From contig NZ_CP063458.1 of NCBI RefSeq assembly GCF_015169395.1, positions 6,510,001 to 6,574,000 on the forward strand: a DNA stretch of 64,000 nt. Reading direction: 5' to 3'. A model generated the notes under the pieces. That model saw nothing but the letters and a program-made list of their open reading frames with translations, made no database searches and was not told where the DNA came from. The DNA comes from Humisphaera borealis (GTDB lineage: Bacteria; Planctomycetota; Phycisphaerae; Tepidisphaerales; Tepidisphaeraceae). The translations under genes were made by a program, and so were the position numbers. Below, in pieces: positions 34,774-43,551 of the stretch; position 1 is the first letter of the stretch; the number at the start of each line of letters is the position of its first letter.

Positions 34774-35721
34774 ATGCTCGATGACTTCAAGAACTTCCTG
34801 AAGACCCCCAATTGGCGACGGCAGCACGGCTGGCGGCGGGCGGTGTGGCAGACCATGAATCGGCTGGGCCTGACCGGGCTCCATGCGCTTCCAATGAGCC
34901 GCCGATGGGTCGATTTCCATCGCCGCAAAATGCACCTCGCCGGACTCGATCCCGCCCTGGAAGGCGTTCGCATCGTCCAACTGTCCGACATCCACTATTC
35001 CCCGGTCGTCGGCCAGCGGTATCTCGTCCAGTTCATCCGCTGGATTAACGACCTTCAGCCCGACCTGGTGGTCATCACCGGCGACCTCATCACCGGCGGC
35101 TATCGCTACGCGCACCGCGTGTCGACGATCCTCTCGCACCTGCACGCCAAAAACGGCGTGATCTGCACGTTCGGAAACCACGACTACAGCGTGTACGGCA
35201 AGAGCCATCCCGGCGAATCAACCCGGCGGGGGGACTATCTGGAGAAGTGTCTGCTCGACCGGGGGCTCATCGTGCTGCGGAACCAAACGCATTACCTGCG
35301 GCGCGACGGTGCGCACAAGCCGGTCGCGATTGTCGGTCTGGATGACGAATGGACGGGCAACATCGACCCGGAGAAAGCCTGGGCGGGTGTCGATCCTTCG
35401 CTGCCGATCATCTGTCTGAATCACAACCCCAAGAACGCGCGGGAACTGCTCCCCTACCCGTGGCAATGGATGCTGGCCGGCCACACGCACGGCCGACAGC
35501 TGGGCGTCAGCCGGTTCGGCAAGCGGTTCAACGGCCACCGACGGCGCGAGTTCACCCACGGCCACTACGACATCGACGGCCGCCACCTGTATGTCAACCG
35601 CGGCCTGAGCTACGGCCAGCGCGTGCTCGACTGGTGTCGGCCGGAGGTGACGGTCTTCAAGCTGACGGCAACGCCGACCGGGCCGATTGTCGTCGATACC
35701 GCACCGCCAGCCCATAGCTGA
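34774..35721 (+). CDS. Metallophosphoesterase (YkuE/calcineurin-like)
   Basis: A protein of 315 aa from MLDDFKNFLKTP. An upstream Met at 34702 adds 24 residues without domain content. All metal-binding motifs are present in order: VQLSDIHYS, VVITGDLITGG, TFGNHDYSV, CLNHNPKNA and MLAGHTHGRQLG. The N-terminal ~60 residues are basic and lack the membrane anchor usual in YkuE-like enzymes. Probably a phosphohydrolase acting on lipid A precursors, nucleotides or phosphoproteins; the substrate is not decidable from sequence. Confidence 0.92.
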   Translation: MLDDFKNFLKTPNWRRQHGWRRAVWQTMNRLGLTGLHALPMSRRWVDFHRRKMHLAGLDPALEGVRIVQLSDIHYSPVVGQRYLVQFIRWINDLQPDLVVITGDLITGGYRYAHRVSTILSHLHAKNGVICTFGNHDYSVYGKSHPGESTRRGDYLEKCLLDRGLIVLRNQTHYLRRDGAHKPVAIVGLDDEWTGNIDPEKAWAGVDPSLPIICLNHNPKNARELLPYPWQWMLAGHTHGRQLGVSRFGKRFNGHRRREFTHGHYDIDGRHLYVNRGLSYGQRVLDWCRPEVTVFKLTATPTGPIVVDTAPPAHS

Positions 35722-35747
35722 TCTTCGGCCGCCAGCGTGTCGCCCGG

Positions 35748-37490
35748 TCAGAACACATCCACCACCAGGCTGCCGATGGTTCCTGCCGGCGCTGCGTTGC
35801 CGGGCAGATCGAGAACGCCGTTCGCCTGGAGATTGACGGCGTAGGTGCCGTTGGACTCGGCCACCCAGAGGCCGGCCGGACCTGCGATTTCGAACACCGC
35901 CGTCGTGATGCCGCGACGGTTCAGCTTGGACTGCTTGATCAGCGTCGCGACCGTATCAAAGCCGCCAGGCCCGGTAACGCGGATCGCCGTCGCGAGCGAC
36001 GTCGGGTTGACGCCATCCACGTCAGACACCTGAAGCGTAAACCGAAGCGGTTCCGCGTTGCGAACCACCAGCGGGCCGCCTTTGGTCAAGACCTTCGCGA
36101 CCGGCGTAGACGGCGCCGCACTGGAGGCAAGTCCACCGGCAAAGACCCGTGTCGCCGCCGGCAGGCTCGCGAGCGGGACCGAGGCGGTGTAGACGTCCAG
36201 GCGATCATTGGAACCGTTGGGATTGTCGCCGGTGCTGTTGGAGTTGTCGGCCCAGGCAGGGTGTGCGATGCCGTCGGCGATCGTCAGCCCGAGGTAGTCG
36301 CCCAGGTCGATGTCCGAATCAGAGTTGTTCACATCCGACACGCCCTCGCTGATCTGCACATTCGCTGAGAGGGTCACGCCGTCGGCCGTTGAAACGCCGC
36401 GGGCACCGAACAAGGCGACCTCCAGATTTCCCACGTCCAGCGGATCGGTGGTGGAACCCAGATCCTCCCGCGCATCGTACCAGGTGAGGCAGAGCTGGCC
36501 GTCGGCCGGATCGAGCACCATTCGTGGGAAGAACTGGCTGTTCACGCCTTCGTCGTCGTTCACGCGGGCTGGCGCGCTCCAGGTCAGTCCTTGGTCGTCG
36601 CTGTAGCGGAGATAAACGTCGGTATTGAAGAGGGGCCGTATCGACTCGTCGGTGTACGCGAGGTAGATCCGCCCGCGCGTCGCACCGGCAGAGGTGTCAA
36701 CCGCGAGAGCCGCTTCGGCGTCAACACCGCGGATGGGCTGCGCCGGGATCAGTTCGAAGAGACCGACCGCCGTGGTGGCGGCGACCACCCGGCGGCCCAT
36801 CGGCGTGGGGCCGAGGCCGTCGGGGTCCACATTCACCCCGATCGTTCCGCGGCCACCATTGCCGCGCTTCTGATAGGTAACCACAACCTGCCCGTCCGCC
36901 CCGATTGCGATGTCACCGAAGGTGCCGCCATTGGCCCCGGCAACCTTGGTCTGGGCCGTCCACTCGCCCACGGTATTCAGTGCCGTCACCGCCGCCCCGG
37001 CCACCTCCAGCTTGTTGCCGTTGGCGAAAGTGATCCAGACCGCGCCGGCCCCGGCGGTGATGGTCGGTTGGTCGAGCGACCCCTCAAATCGCTTGAGCAA
37101 CTCGAAGTTCGCGCCGCCATCGACACTGATCAAGACGGTGACGCCTTCCTCTTCTCCCTCGGCGTACGCGAAAAAGAGATTGCCGAAGGCATCGAAAACG
37201 GCGGTGGAGTCGCAACACGCCGCCGGAAGCGAATCGCTGCCGTCGAGGAAGGTTCGGTGCGACCATGTCGCGCCTCCATCGGCACTGACCGACGCGACGA
37301 GTCCGACATCGTTCGTCTCGTCGTTCGAGGCGGCGAACAGTCTATTCGGCTGCGTGGGGTCGACCGCGATCGCGGGCTCCGATTGATTGCCGCCCACCGG
37401 CGCGATGTTGACGTTGGCAAACAGCGAAGCGGCGAACAACTGGCGTGACTCGAGCCGATCCATCCGGGCGTGCGGGCGGTAGATTTCCAT
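35748..37490 (-). CDS. Exported sialidase/BNR-repeat-like protein
   Basis: A protein of about 580 aa from MEIYRPHARMDRLESRQLFAAS. The DRLESRQLF start resembles the planctomycete LEPRxLL-type N-terminal motif found on exported surface proteins. Three Asp-box-like turns are visible: SADGGATWS, SVDGGANFE and SDDQGLTWS, as in sialidase-fold six-bladed propellers. The sialidase Arg triad is not evident, so enzymatic activity is uncertain. The C-terminal ~120 residues form a separate beta domain (LRFTLQVSDVDG and AVFEIAGPAGLWVAE). Probably cell-surface or secreted. Confidence 0.8.
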   Translation of the reverse strand: MEIYRPHARMDRLESRQLFAASLFANVNIAPVGGNQSEPAIAVDPTQPNRLFAASNDETNDVGLVASVSADGGATWSHRTFLDGSDSLPAACCDSTAVFDAFGNLFFAYAEGEEEGVTVLISVDGGANFELLKRFEGSLDQPTITAGAGAVWITFANGNKLEVAGAAVTALNTVGEWTAQTKVAGANGGTFGDIAIGADGQVVVTYQKRGNGGRGTIGVNVDPDGLGPTPMGRRVVAATTAVGLFELIPAQPIRGVDAEAALAVDTSAGATRGRIYLAYTDESIRPLFNTDVYLRYSDDQGLTWSAPARVNDDEGVNSQFFPRMVLDPADGQLCLTWYDAREDLGSTTDPLDVGNLEVALFGARGVSTADGVTLSANVQISEGVSDVNNSDSDIDLGDYLGLTIADGIAHPAWADNSNSTGDNPNGSNDRLDVYTASVPLASLPAATRVFAGGLASSAAPSTPVAKVLTKGGPLVVRNAEPLRFTLQVSDVDGVNPTSLATAIRVTGPGGFDTVATLIKQSKLNRRGITTAVFEIAGPAGLWVAESNGTYAVNLQANGVLDLPGNAAPAGTIGSLVVDVF

Positions 37491-37613
37491 GAGCTCGACT
37501 TTAACGCTTCGCGGCCGGGCGGACAAAATCACTATTACGATCCGAGCGCTTGAGACTTTCCGCCTGTCGATGGTACGCAGACTGGTCCATGGCGCGACGT
37601 GAGCGTTAGACGA

Positions 37614-39194
37614 TTAGTGGGCGGGAACGGCGTCTTCGCCGTGGCCGGCCATGTGGCGGCCAATGATGCCTATGTCGGCTTGGTTGGAAGGGGTCTCATA
37701 CACGAAGCTGCCGTGGAACATCACGACGATCCGGTCGGACAGCTCGAACACTTCGTCCAGGTCTTCGCTGATCAGCAGCACCGCAACACCCCGGTTGCGT
37801 GCTTCCATGATCTGGGCGCGGATCTCCGATGCGGCGGCGAAATCCAGACCGAAGCACGGATTGGCCGTGATCAGCACATCCACCTGGCCCGACAGTTCGC
37901 GGGCGAGTACCGCCCGCTGCACGTTTCCGCCGGAGAGGTTGCGGATCGGCTCGTCCGGGCCGGGGGTCTTGACGCGATACTTCTGAATCAGGTCCACCGC
38001 CTGCTTTCGAATCGCCCGGCGGTTCAGAAAGAAACCGGCCACGCGGCTCGGCGGCACATCGAACGACCGCATCGCAATATTGCCCGCCACGCTCATCGGG
38101 CCGACGCAGGCGTTGCGGAGGGGCTCTTCGGGCAGCAGCTTGAGGTTGTGCTTGCGGATTTCCGACCGGGCGCCGTTGAATGCTTCGCCGTGCAGCAGCA
38201 CCTCCCCGGCTGAAGCCTTGCGCTGTCCGGCAAGCACCTCGACCAGCTTCGCCTGCCCGTTGCCCGACACGCCGGCCACGCCGACGATTTCCCCCGCGCG
38301 AACCTTCATGTTTAGCTTGTGCAGGCAGGTCAGGCCCAGATCGTCCAATGCCTCGACGTCGCGAATCTCTAGCAGTGCATCACCCGTCTGGCGCGACAGC
38401 CGGTCGGCAGTTCGGGTCGTCTCGGAGCCGATCATCATGGACGACATATCGGCAGGCGTCAGATCCTTGACCGAACCCTTGCCGGCCAGCTTGCCCGTAC
38501 GCAGCACCGTGACGTCGTCGCAGAACTTCATCACTTCGCGGAACTTGTGCGTGATCATCAGCACCGTCAGCTCGCCGGCATTCACCAGCCCGCGGAGCAT
38601 GCTCAGCACTTCGTCGGCTTCCTGCGGTGTGAGCACACTGGTCGGCTCGTCGAGGAACAACAGACGGTTCTTCAGGTAGAGCTGTTTGCAGATTTCAAGC
38701 TTCTGCTTCTCGCCGGCCGACAGCGATGACACCTGCCGCGTGATGTCGATGAAGAACGGCGTCGTCTTCATGAAGGCGCGGAGGTCGGTGTATTCCTTGT
38801 CCCAGTCGATAATGCGCGGAATGGTCGCCCGCGACAGAACCATGTTCTCGGCCACGGTCATGTTCTGCACCAGCGTGAAATGCTGGTAGACCATGCCGAT
38901 GCCCAGCGCCAGGGCATCGCGCGGATTCTGAATCGCCACTTCCTTCGGACCGAGGATGACCTGCCCGTGATCGGGCCGGTAGTACCCCATGATGCATTTG
39001 ACGAGCGTGCTCTTTCCCGCGCCGTTGCCGCCGAGCAGGGCATGGACAGAGCCCGGGGCGACCTTCATCGACACATCCTGCAATGCCAGCAGGTTGCCGA
39101 ACCGCTTGCTCATCTGAACGACTTCCAGCCCGGGCGCCAGAGTCATCGGGTGGTCGGATGTTGGAGCGGAAACTGGTTCGGGCGTATCGGTCAT
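37614..39194 (-). CDS. Nucleoside-type ABC importer, duplicated ATP-binding protein
   Basis: A protein of 526 aa with two fused ATPase domains. Domain 1 has Walker A GGNGAGKST, signature LSAGEKQK and Walker B LLFLDEPT. Domain 2 has a degenerate Walker A-like GVSGNGQAK, signature LSGGNVQR and VLITANPCFGLD in place of Walker B. This asymmetry is normal for the YufO/NupA/RbsA group. Last gene of the minus-strand operon BMP protein-permease-permease-ATPase, 19 bp after the second permease. It powers uptake of nucleosides or related compounds. Confidence 0.93.
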   Translation of the reverse strand: MTDTPEPVSAPTSDHPMTLAPGLEVVQMSKRFGNLLALQDVSMKVAPGSVHALLGGNGAGKSTLVKCIMGYYRPDHGQVILGPKEVAIQNPRDALALGIGMVYQHFTLVQNMTVAENMVLSRATIPRIIDWDKEYTDLRAFMKTTPFFIDITRQVSSLSAGEKQKLEICKQLYLKNRLLFLDEPTSVLTPQEADEVLSMLRGLVNAGELTVLMITHKFREVMKFCDDVTVLRTGKLAGKGSVKDLTPADMSSMMIGSETTRTADRLSRQTGDALLEIRDVEALDDLGLTCLHKLNMKVRAGEIVGVAGVSGNGQAKLVEVLAGQRKASAGEVLLHGEAFNGARSEIRKHNLKLLPEEPLRNACVGPMSVAGNIAMRSFDVPPSRVAGFFLNRRAIRKQAVDLIQKYRVKTPGPDEPIRNLSGGNVQRAVLARELSGQVDVLITANPCFGLDFAAASEIRAQIMEARNRGVAVLLISEDLDEVFELSDRIVVMFHGSFVYETPSNQADIGIIGRHMAGHGEDAVPAH

Positions 39195-39213
39195 GGGTTA
39201 AGGCGTCGGTCGG

Positions 39214-40179
39214 TCACCGTGCCGCGGTCAGTTCGGCCGGTATGCCGGCCATCGTGCGGGACGACGAACTGGTGAAGATCATGATGACGAGCGTGAACAC
39301 GTACGGCGCGGCGGTGAACAGATATCTGCCGCTGTGAACGCCGACCGATTGCAGCGCCGGCGCGATCGCCCCGGCCGCGCCAAACAGCAGCGACGCGTAG
39401 AGGCACTTCATTGGGTTCCAGCGGGCGAAGATCACCAGCGCGACGGCCATCAAACCCTGACCACTTGAGAGTCCTTCGTTCCAGCTTCCGGGGTAGTAGA
39501 GAGAAAGAAACGACCCGCCGATGCCCGCCAGGAAGCCGCCCGCCGCGGTCGCGATCATGCGAACGCCGTTGACGGAGTATCCCATGGCGCGGGCGGCGTC
39601 GGCACTTTCGCCGACGGTGCGCAAGATCATGCCATAGCGGGTATTGCGAAGTCCCCACAGGATGAACGGCGCCAGTACGCAGCCGACCAGGAACAGCGCG
39701 TTCACCTCCAGTGCGTTCTGCACCTTCGTGTTGTCGCTCCAGAATCCGAAGGGAATCGCCTGCAGTCGCGGCGCGGTGGGCTTGATGTATGGCTTGCCGA
39801 GATAGAACGCCAACCCCGCGCCGAACAACATTAACGCGATGCCGACGGCGACATCGTTCACGCGGGGTTTGCTGCAGAGCCAGGCGTGCAGAATGCCGAA
39901 CACCGCACCGGCCAGCCCGGCGGCGATCACGCCAATCCAGGGGGATACGGCCATCGCAAGTCCGCCGGGTGCGCCCAGTGCGACGCTCGTCTGGTATGAG
40001 ATGGCGTAGCCCGCCATCGCACCCATAACCAGGGTGCCTTCGAGGCCGAGGTTGATGCGGCCGCTCCGCTCGGTCAGCGTCTCCCCAAGGCTGACGAAGA
40101 TGAACGGCGTGCTGACGCGAATAGCGCCGGCCACCATTGCCAGCGGGACGCTCCAGAGGCCAAGTGAATCTTCGGTCAC
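39214..40179 (-). CDS. ABC importer permease (BPD_transp_2 family, second subunit)
   Basis: A protein of 321 aa, strongly hydrophobic with about eight to nine helices. Family marks include ERSGRINLGLEGTLVMGAMAGY near the N-terminus and LRTVGESADAARAMGYSVNGVR in the coupling loop. It resembles YufQ/NupC-type nucleoside permeases. Its ATG overlaps the stop of the upstream permease by four bases, implying translational coupling. Confidence 0.93.
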   Translation of the reverse strand: MTEDSLGLWSVPLAMVAGAIRVSTPFIFVSLGETLTERSGRINLGLEGTLVMGAMAGYAISYQTSVALGAPGGLAMAVSPWIGVIAAGLAGAVFGILHAWLCSKPRVNDVAVGIALMLFGAGLAFYLGKPYIKPTAPRLQAIPFGFWSDNTKVQNALEVNALFLVGCVLAPFILWGLRNTRYGMILRTVGESADAARAMGYSVNGVRMIATAAGGFLAGIGGSFLSLYYPGSWNEGLSSGQGLMAVALVIFARWNPMKCLYASLLFGAAGAIAPALQSVGVHSGRYLFTAAPYVFTLVIMIFTSSSSRTMAGIPAELTAAR

Positions 40180-41357
40180 GACTTCGCCTCCCTTCGCTGC
40201 AGGAACTTCAGCCGGCCGTAGAGTGTTTCAAATACCAGGACAACCAGGAACAGAATGCCCTGGAATACCAACGCAGTGGCATCGGGCATCATCAGCGACT
40301 TTTGCAGGCGTCCTCCGCCGGCCGAAATGCCGCCGATCAGCACCGCCACGGGAATGATCGCCAGGGGATTGTGACGCGCGAGAAAGGCCACCAGGATCCC
40401 GGTGTATCCGTAGCCGACGGCGAGATTGGCATTGGCGCGCCCGTGAACGGCTGCGACTTCCGTCACACCGGCGATGCCGGCGGCGGCCCCGGCGAGAAAG
40501 CTGACAATCAGCGTGATGCTGGCGATCGACAGCCCGGCCATCTTCGCCGCCCGCGCGTTTCCGCCGACAATGCTCGCCGCGAAGCCCAGCGTCGTCCGAT
40601 CCATCAGCACCCAGCAGATCAGGCAAGCGACGATGCCGATGACCAGACCCCAATGGACATCAATCCCGGGCAGCTTGCCGATGCGATTGGCGTCGCCGAT
40701 GAAATGGCTGGAGGGATTGTTGAGGCTCGAAGGATCCCACATCGGCCCCTTGTCGACCATGTGGTTGAGGATCGCGACAGCGATATAGATCAGCAGCAGG
40801 CTGCAGATGGTTTCGTTGACGCCGCGAAACTGCTTGAGCGCGCCGGCGGCGGCAATCCAAAGCCCGCCGACCAGCGAACCGGCGAGAAACATGCACGAAA
40901 TCGTAACCGCAGGCGAAGCGCCACTGACGGCTGTCGCGACGGCCGCCGCCGACAAGCCGCCCATCACCAGCGCCCCTTCGCCACCGATGATGACCATGCC
41001 CAGTCGGGCAGGCAGGGCCGTGCATAACCCGGTCAGAAGCAGCGGGGCGGCACGGGTCAGCGTATTACCCCAGGCGAACGATGTGCCGAAAGCCCCTTTG
41101 TACATCAACTCGTAAACTTCAAACGGACTGTGCCCCGCCAGCAGCACGAAGACGCCGAACAGCACCATCGAGACCAGGATGCCCAGCAACGTGATCGCGA
41201 TCGATTCCAACGCCGCCCACGGCAGCACATTCAGCAATCGCTGCCCGATCGTCCGGCCGGGATCGCCGCCGTCGTTCAGCGGTTGAAGGGCCGGCAGCCC
41301 GTTGACGTCGACCTGGGACATATTGGACGTTTCTGTGCAGGACTCGGACGTAGACAT
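40176..41357 (-). CDS. ABC importer permease (BPD_transp_2 family, first subunit)
   Basis: About 394 aa from MSTSESCTETSN. A Met 12 codons later is an alternative, and neither has a clear ribosome-binding site. A hydrophilic N-terminus of ~45 residues is followed by about nine helices. RAAPLLLTGLCTALPARLGMVIIGGEGALVMGG and GFAASIVGGNARAAKMAGLS are the YufP/NupB-type signatures. It pairs with the next permease as the heterodimeric channel. Confidence 0.92.
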   Translation of the reverse strand: MSTSESCTETSNMSQVDVNGLPALQPLNDGGDPGRTIGQRLLNVLPWAALESIAITLLGILVSMVLFGVFVLLAGHSPFEVYELMYKGAFGTSFAWGNTLTRAAPLLLTGLCTALPARLGMVIIGGEGALVMGGLSAAAVATAVSGASPAVTISCMFLAGSLVGGLWIAAAGALKQFRGVNETICSLLLIYIAVAILNHMVDKGPMWDPSSLNNPSSHFIGDANRIGKLPGIDVHWGLVIGIVACLICWVLMDRTTLGFAASIVGGNARAAKMAGLSIASITLIVSFLAGAAAGIAGVTEVAAVHGRANANLAVGYGYTGILVAFLARHNPLAIIPVAVLIGGISAGGGRLQKSLMMPDATALVFQGILFLVVLVFETLYGRLKFLQRREAKS

Positions 41358-41454
41358 CGCCGCGAGGATTATTCTTGCTTCGCAAGCTGCGACCGCGGTT
41401 CCCCTCCTCCGAACGAAGGAGGGGAACCTCAACCGTCGCACTTGTGTCGCCGCG

Positions 41455-42609
41455 TCAGTTCACAGCACCGTTCACGCCTTCAACCAGGTACCCCATCTTT
41501 TCGAGGATCGGATCGGTCTGGGCGATCTCTTTGCCGGCTTCGATCACGATCGCGCCCTTGTTGTCCTTCAGCGGCCCCTTGAAGATGACCAGCTTGCCTT
41601 CCATCGCCTTGGCCTTTGCCGCATCGGCGAGGGTTTTCGCTTCGGCGGAGACGGCCGGGCCGTAAGCACTTGGCTTGACGAAGCCGTCCTTCAGACCGCC
41701 ACGCACGAGGTGCGGCAACGGCTTGTTTTCCTTCGTCGCGGTGACATAGTCGGTATAAACCTTTGCCCAGTTCCATTCCGAACCAGTCAGGTAGCCCTTG
41801 GGCGCCAAGGCAGAGCCATTGGCGTGATAGCCACAGGAGTAGATGCCGCGCTTCTCGGCGTTCTCGATGATGACCTTCGGGCTGTCGACGTGGCAGGTGA
41901 TGACGTCAATCCCCTGGTTGACCAGGCTGTTGGTGGCTTCAGCTTCCTTGTTCGGGTCGAACCAGCCGCCGGTGAAGATGACCGTGGTGGTGACGGCGGG
42001 GTTGACCGACCGCGCTCCGAGCGTCAACGCGTTGATGTTCCGCAGTACCTGCGGAATGGGCTTGGCGGCGATAAAGCCGAGCTTGTTGGTCTTGGTCGTC
42101 TTCCCGGCGACGATGCCGGCGAGATACTGGCACTCGTCGATGTAGCCGAAGTAGCTGCCGGTATTGGCCGGGTGCTTGGCCTCATCAAACAGACCGCCGC
42201 AGTGACGGAACTGCAGGCTCGGGTACTTCTTGGCGACCGTGATCATGTGCGGATCGAAGTAGCCGAAACTCGTCGGGAAGATCAGCGTCGCGCCGTCTTC
42301 CTGGATCATGCCTTCCATGACCTTCTGGACGTCGTCGGTTTCTTTGACGTTCTCCTGGACGACGACCTTCACGCCCGGCAGCTTCTTGACGGCTTCGGCG
42401 CCTTCATTGTGGGCCTGGTTGTAACCAAAGTCGTCCTTGGTACCGACGTAGATGAACCCGATCGTCAGCGGCTTGGCTCCGCCGCCGCCGGCGGCCGTTT
42501 CGTCCTTCTTACAGCCGTGCATCAGGCCGAGCGAAATCGTCGCGGTCAGCGCCGCACCGGTGGCCCGGATGAACAGACGTCGCGACATCAGATTTCGAAA
42601 CTTAGGCAT
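41455..42609 (-). CDS. BMP-family substrate-binding lipoprotein (Tat-exported)
   Basis: About 384 aa from MPKFRNLMSRRLFIRATG. SRRLFIR is a twin-arginine motif, and the signal ends LMHGC, a lipobox. The mature protein matches the Bmp/Med (PnrA-like) family: TIGFIYVGTKDDFGYNQAHNEGA, FGYFDPHMITVAKKYP and GYIDECQYLAGIVAG. PnrA-type proteins bind purine nucleosides. First gene of the importer operon, with a 97-bp gap before the first permease. Divergent from pyrR, which suggests a nucleoside/nucleobase theme. Confidence 0.92.
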   Translation of the reverse strand: MPKFRNLMSRRLFIRATGAALTATISLGLMHGCKKDETAAGGGGAKPLTIGFIYVGTKDDFGYNQAHNEGAEAVKKLPGVKVVVQENVKETDDVQKVMEGMIQEDGATLIFPTSFGYFDPHMITVAKKYPSLQFRHCGGLFDEAKHPANTGSYFGYIDECQYLAGIVAGKTTKTNKLGFIAAKPIPQVLRNINALTLGARSVNPAVTTTVIFTGGWFDPNKEAEATNSLVNQGIDVITCHVDSPKVIIENAEKRGIYSCGYHANGSALAPKGYLTGSEWNWAKVYTDYVTATKENKPLPHLVRGGLKDGFVKPSAYGPAVSAEAKTLADAAKAKAMEGKLVIFKGPLKDNKGAIVIEAGKEIAQTDPILEKMGYLVEGVNGAVN

Positions 42610-42902
42610 CGTGGAGGTGTCCCGGAGAGTGTTGGAAACGAAGGTGCTTCGGACGGACCGATCGCACTCAGTGAAGGGTGCCCTTGCAACGCGGGTGCCA
42701 CTTGCAACTCGGCGGGAATTCGACCCCCGGCAGGCCTGATTCAACGGAATTGGCCGGCATCGGGGTTGCGATGGGAATCCTGCGTGGGCACGGCGCGCTA
42801 GTGCGAAACGCGCCACGTGCGCCACGACTGTTGCGGTCCGTTACACGTTCCGAAGCCGCGAAGATGCAAACAAGTCGCCATTCCCGTAATCTCCCCTCCG
42901 TC

Positions 42903-43433
42903 ATGCATACCGATTACGACGAAGCCGACGTCCGCCGGCTGATCGAACAACTTGCCAGCACGATCGCGGCATCTTTCCCTGCCGACCGACCCATCAATGT
43001 CGTCGGCATTCGCACCCGCGGCGAACTACTGGCCCACCGGCTGGTCGAACTGCTCGGCCTGAAGGGCTACGGCAAAGTCGGCCGCGGGACGCTCGACATC
43101 ACCCTCTATCGCGACGACCTCTCGGAGATCGGCCCGCGACCCCTGGTCAAGCCGACACAACTCGCGATCCAGGTGGACGATGTGCCGCTGCTGCTGGTGG
43201 ACGATGTGCTGTTCACCGGCCGCAGCATCCGCGCAGCCCTCAACCTGCTGAACGATTTTGGCCGGCCCAGCGTCATCCGGCTGGCGGTCCTCGTCGATCG
43301 TGGCGGTCGCGAACTGCCGATCCAGCCGGACTTCGTCGGCGTCAAGCTGGCAGACGTCCCCAAGGACTACCGCGTGAACGTCCGTCTGAAAGAGATCGAC
43401 GGCGGCGACGAAATCGTGGTGGAGAAACGCTAG
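42903..43433 (+). CDS. pyrR: Bifunctional pyrimidine regulator / uracil phosphoribosyltransferase
   Basis: A protein of 176 aa, starting at MHTDYDEADVRRLIEQL by alignment with the family; no clear ribosome-binding site is visible. The PRPP-binding loop VPLLLVDDVLFTGRSIRAAL is exact for PyrR. Other marks are NVVGIRTRGELLAHRL, LDITLYRDDL and PIQPDFVGVKLA. In other bacteria PyrR attenuates pyr operons by UMP-dependent RNA binding. It heads the plus-strand cluster pyrR-pyrB-pyrC, which fits that role, but I saw no terminator/antiterminator leader. Confidence 0.95.
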   Translation: MHTDYDEADVRRLIEQLASTIAASFPADRPINVVGIRTRGELLAHRLVELLGLKGYGKVGRGTLDITLYRDDLSEIGPRPLVKPTQLAIQVDDVPLLLVDDVLFTGRSIRAALNLLNDFGRPSVIRLAVLVDRGGRELPIQPDFVGVKLADVPKDYRVNVRLKEIDGGDEIVVEKR

Positions 43434-43436
43434 AGA

Positions 43437-43459
43437 GTAGGGTCCGCCTTGGCGGACGT
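43437..43459 (+). repeat. GTAGGG-type palindrome, single copy
   Basis: GTAGGGTCCGCCTTGGCGG followed by ACGT, starting three bases after the pyrR stop codon. It lies between pyrR and pyrB and would be in the transcript if they are co-transcribed. Confidence 0.92.
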
Positions 43460-43551
43460 GGAGCCTGAGGAGATTTCGGAATGCGGATTTCGGTATTCGG
43501 GTTGAAGCCGACGCACGGCCAGTCATCCGACTCCCGCAATCCGAATCCGTA

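Noticed and set aside
43434-43551. PyrR attenuator in front of pyrB
   Set aside because: The only hairpin there is the GTAGGG-type repeat, identical to copies unrelated to pyrimidine genes. There is no T-tract or alternative antiterminator structure.
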